A program made the position numbers and the translations under genes. From positions 1 to 59,816 of the forward strand of contig NZ_BDBY01000184.1 in assembly GCF_001613225.1 (NCBI RefSeq): a stretch of DNA of 59,816 nt. Reading direction: 5' to 3'. Below the pieces are notes generated by a model. That model was not told the DNA's origin. It did no database searches and saw only the letters and a program-made list of their open reading frames with translations. Positions within the stretch are counted from its first letter, which is position 1. Every line of letters begins with the position of its first letter. Positions 58,810 to 59,816 of the stretch are shown in pieces. This stretch comes from Nocardia pseudovaccinii NBRC 100343. Lineage in GTDB: Bacteria; Actinomycetota; Actinomycetes; Mycobacteriales; Mycobacteriaceae.

Positions 58810-59816
58810 ATGACTCAGCATCTGGGCGAGGCGAATGTCGAGCAATCGGCAGGTGCCCCGCAGTCGAATGGTGCGGCCGCCTCGGATGTGACCACGCCGA
58901 AACCACAGCTGAACGGCGGTACCGCACCGGCGCGTCAGCCCGGGACCACGGCCGCGGTCCCGACCTCCGCCTCGCGGCGGGTGCGTGCCCGCCTGGCCCG
59001 GCGCATGACCGGCCAGCGTGGTATCGCGGCGGTCAAACCGGTGCTCGAACCACTGGCCAGCGTGCACCGCGAGCTGTATCCGAAGGCGAATCTCACGCTG
59101 TTGCAGCGCGCCTTCGACGTAGCCGACGAGCGCCACGCCCACCAGTTCCGCAAGTCCGGTGATCCCTACATCACCCACCCGCTCGCGGTCGCCAATATCC
59201 TCGCTGAACTCGGCATGGACACCACCACACTGGTCGCGGCACTGCTGCACGACACCGTGGAGGACACCGGCTACTCGCTCGAGCAGTTGACCGAGGACTT
59301 CGGCGCCGAGGTCGCGCATCTGGTCGACGGCGTCACCAAACTCGACAAGGTCAACCTGGGCGCCGCCGCCGAGGCCGAGACCATCCGCAAGATGATCATC
59401 GCGATGGCACGCGACCCGCGCGTGCTGGTGATCAAGGTGGCCGACCGCCTGCACAACATGCGCACCATGCGCTTCCTGCCGCCGGAGAAGCAGGCGAAGA
59501 AGGCCAAGGAAACCCTCGAGGTGATCGCGCCGCTGGCGCACCGCCTCGGCATGGCCACTGTCAAATGGGAGCTCGAGGACCTCGCGTTCGCGATTCTGCA
59601 CCCGAAGAAGTACGACGAGATCGTGCGCTTGGTCGCCGACCGCGCACCCTCGCGCGACACCTACCTGGCGCGGGTGCGCGCGGAGATCGTGAATACGCTT
59701 GCGGCATCGCGGATCAACGCGATCGTCGAGGGTCGCCCCAAGCACTACTGGTCGATCTACCAGAAGATGATCGTCAAGGGTAAGGACTTCGACGACATCC
59801 ATGACCTGGTCGGCAT
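58810..59816 (+). CDS. relA: Bifunctional (p)ppGpp synthetase/hydrolase, N-terminal part
   Basis: Truncated by the window end after about 335 aa. It begins with a disordered Ala/Pro/Ser-rich tail (about 1-75), then the HD hydrolase domain with intact metal motifs (KSGDPYITHPLAVANILAEL, ALLHDTVEDTGYSLEQL, and KVADRLHNMRTMRFL) and the start of the synthetase domain (AIVEGRPKHYWSIYQKMIVKG). A single long Rel of this type makes and degrades the stringent alarmone in actinobacteria. ATG 58810 has GGAGAGG upstream. In M. tuberculosis it directly follows apt. Confidence 0.95.
   Translation, partial: MTQHLGEANVEQSAGAPQSNGAAASDVTTPKPQLNGGTAPARQPGTTAAVPTSASRRVRARLARRMTGQRGIAAVKPVLEPLASVHRELYPKANLTLLQRAFDVADERHAHQFRKSGDPYITHPLAVANILAELGMDTTTLVAALLHDTVEDTGYSLEQLTEDFGAEVAHLVDGVTKLDKVNLGAAAEAETIRKMIIAMARDPRVLVIKVADRLHNMRTMRFLPPEKQAKKAKETLEVIAPLAHRLGMATVKWELEDLAFAILHPKKYDEIVRLVADRAPSRDTYLARVRAEIVNTLAASRINAIVEGRPKHYWSIYQKMIVKGKDFDDIHDLVG

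Noticed and set aside
57526..59802. Open frame of 758 codons on the minus strand across the phosphodiesterase and relA
   Set aside because: Covers two clear plus-strand genes on the opposite strand; composition is shadow-like (Gly/Arg/Asp/Val).

Overview
The window is about 60 kb of high-GC actinobacterial chromosome and is best explained as Nocardia or a close mycolate-forming relative. The basis is the strongly G/C-ending codon use, the phosphatidylinositol mannoside (PIM) genes, and a gene order that follows Mycobacterium tuberculosis Rv2614c-Rv2583c. That core runs thrS, HIT protein, pgsA, patA, pimA, NUDIX, pdxS, tesB, pdxT, yebC, ruvCAB, yajC-secD-secF, lipoprotein, apt, relA. I see no insertion sequence, prophage or CRISPR array.

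Layout. 0.4-7 kb is variable: a LysR regulator, a low-complexity protein, two convergent overlapping genes with nuclease-fold signatures, a MASE1 membrane protein and an orphan SUKH-type immunity protein. 7.0-7.9 kb holds a Gly-Cys-Val tRNA operon on the minus strand and a tRNA-Val(CAC) on the plus strand. 8.0-13.1 kb is a tandem pair of SulP transporter-carbonic anhydrase fusions; both copies carry a CRP-like palindrome and a 19-bp element at identical relative spacing. 13.1-28.8 kb is the conserved translation, PIM-lipid and vitamin B6 block. It ends at a 104-bp tandem repeat that re-copies the 3' end of yebC. 28.8-34 kb is a small accessory stretch: DUF5988, a membrane ORF, an oxidoreductase with a divergent GlxA-type regulator, a membrane esterase and an MmpS-like protein. 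34.1-36.4 kb is ruvCAB with a near-perfect LexA box. 36.4-39.4 kb carries a protein made of four DivIVA motifs, and a TetR/flavin monooxygenase pair sharing a palindrome. 39.5-45.3 kb is the Sec accessory and apt block.

In M. tuberculosis apt is followed directly by relA. Here about 13.5 kb of accessory genes lie between them (45.3-58.8 kb): DUF4291, an ABC-F ATPase, SnoaL-like and HxlR-like genes, two large unrecognised proteins, DUF4345, an acyl-ACP desaturase and two phosphoesterases. The same interval contains what I consider the most interesting unit of the window. It is a same-strand set of a VWA-domain protein, a small ORF, a highly divergent adenylosuccinate synthetase paralogue and a NUDIX-HTH protein with a degenerate NUDIX box. 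The set is preceded by a promoter overlapped by a 23-bp perfect inverted repeat. The window ends inside relA.

Start codons were chosen from ribosome-binding sites, overlaps and family N-termini, and remain uncertain where stated. All homology statements come from recognising motifs by eye; no search was run.
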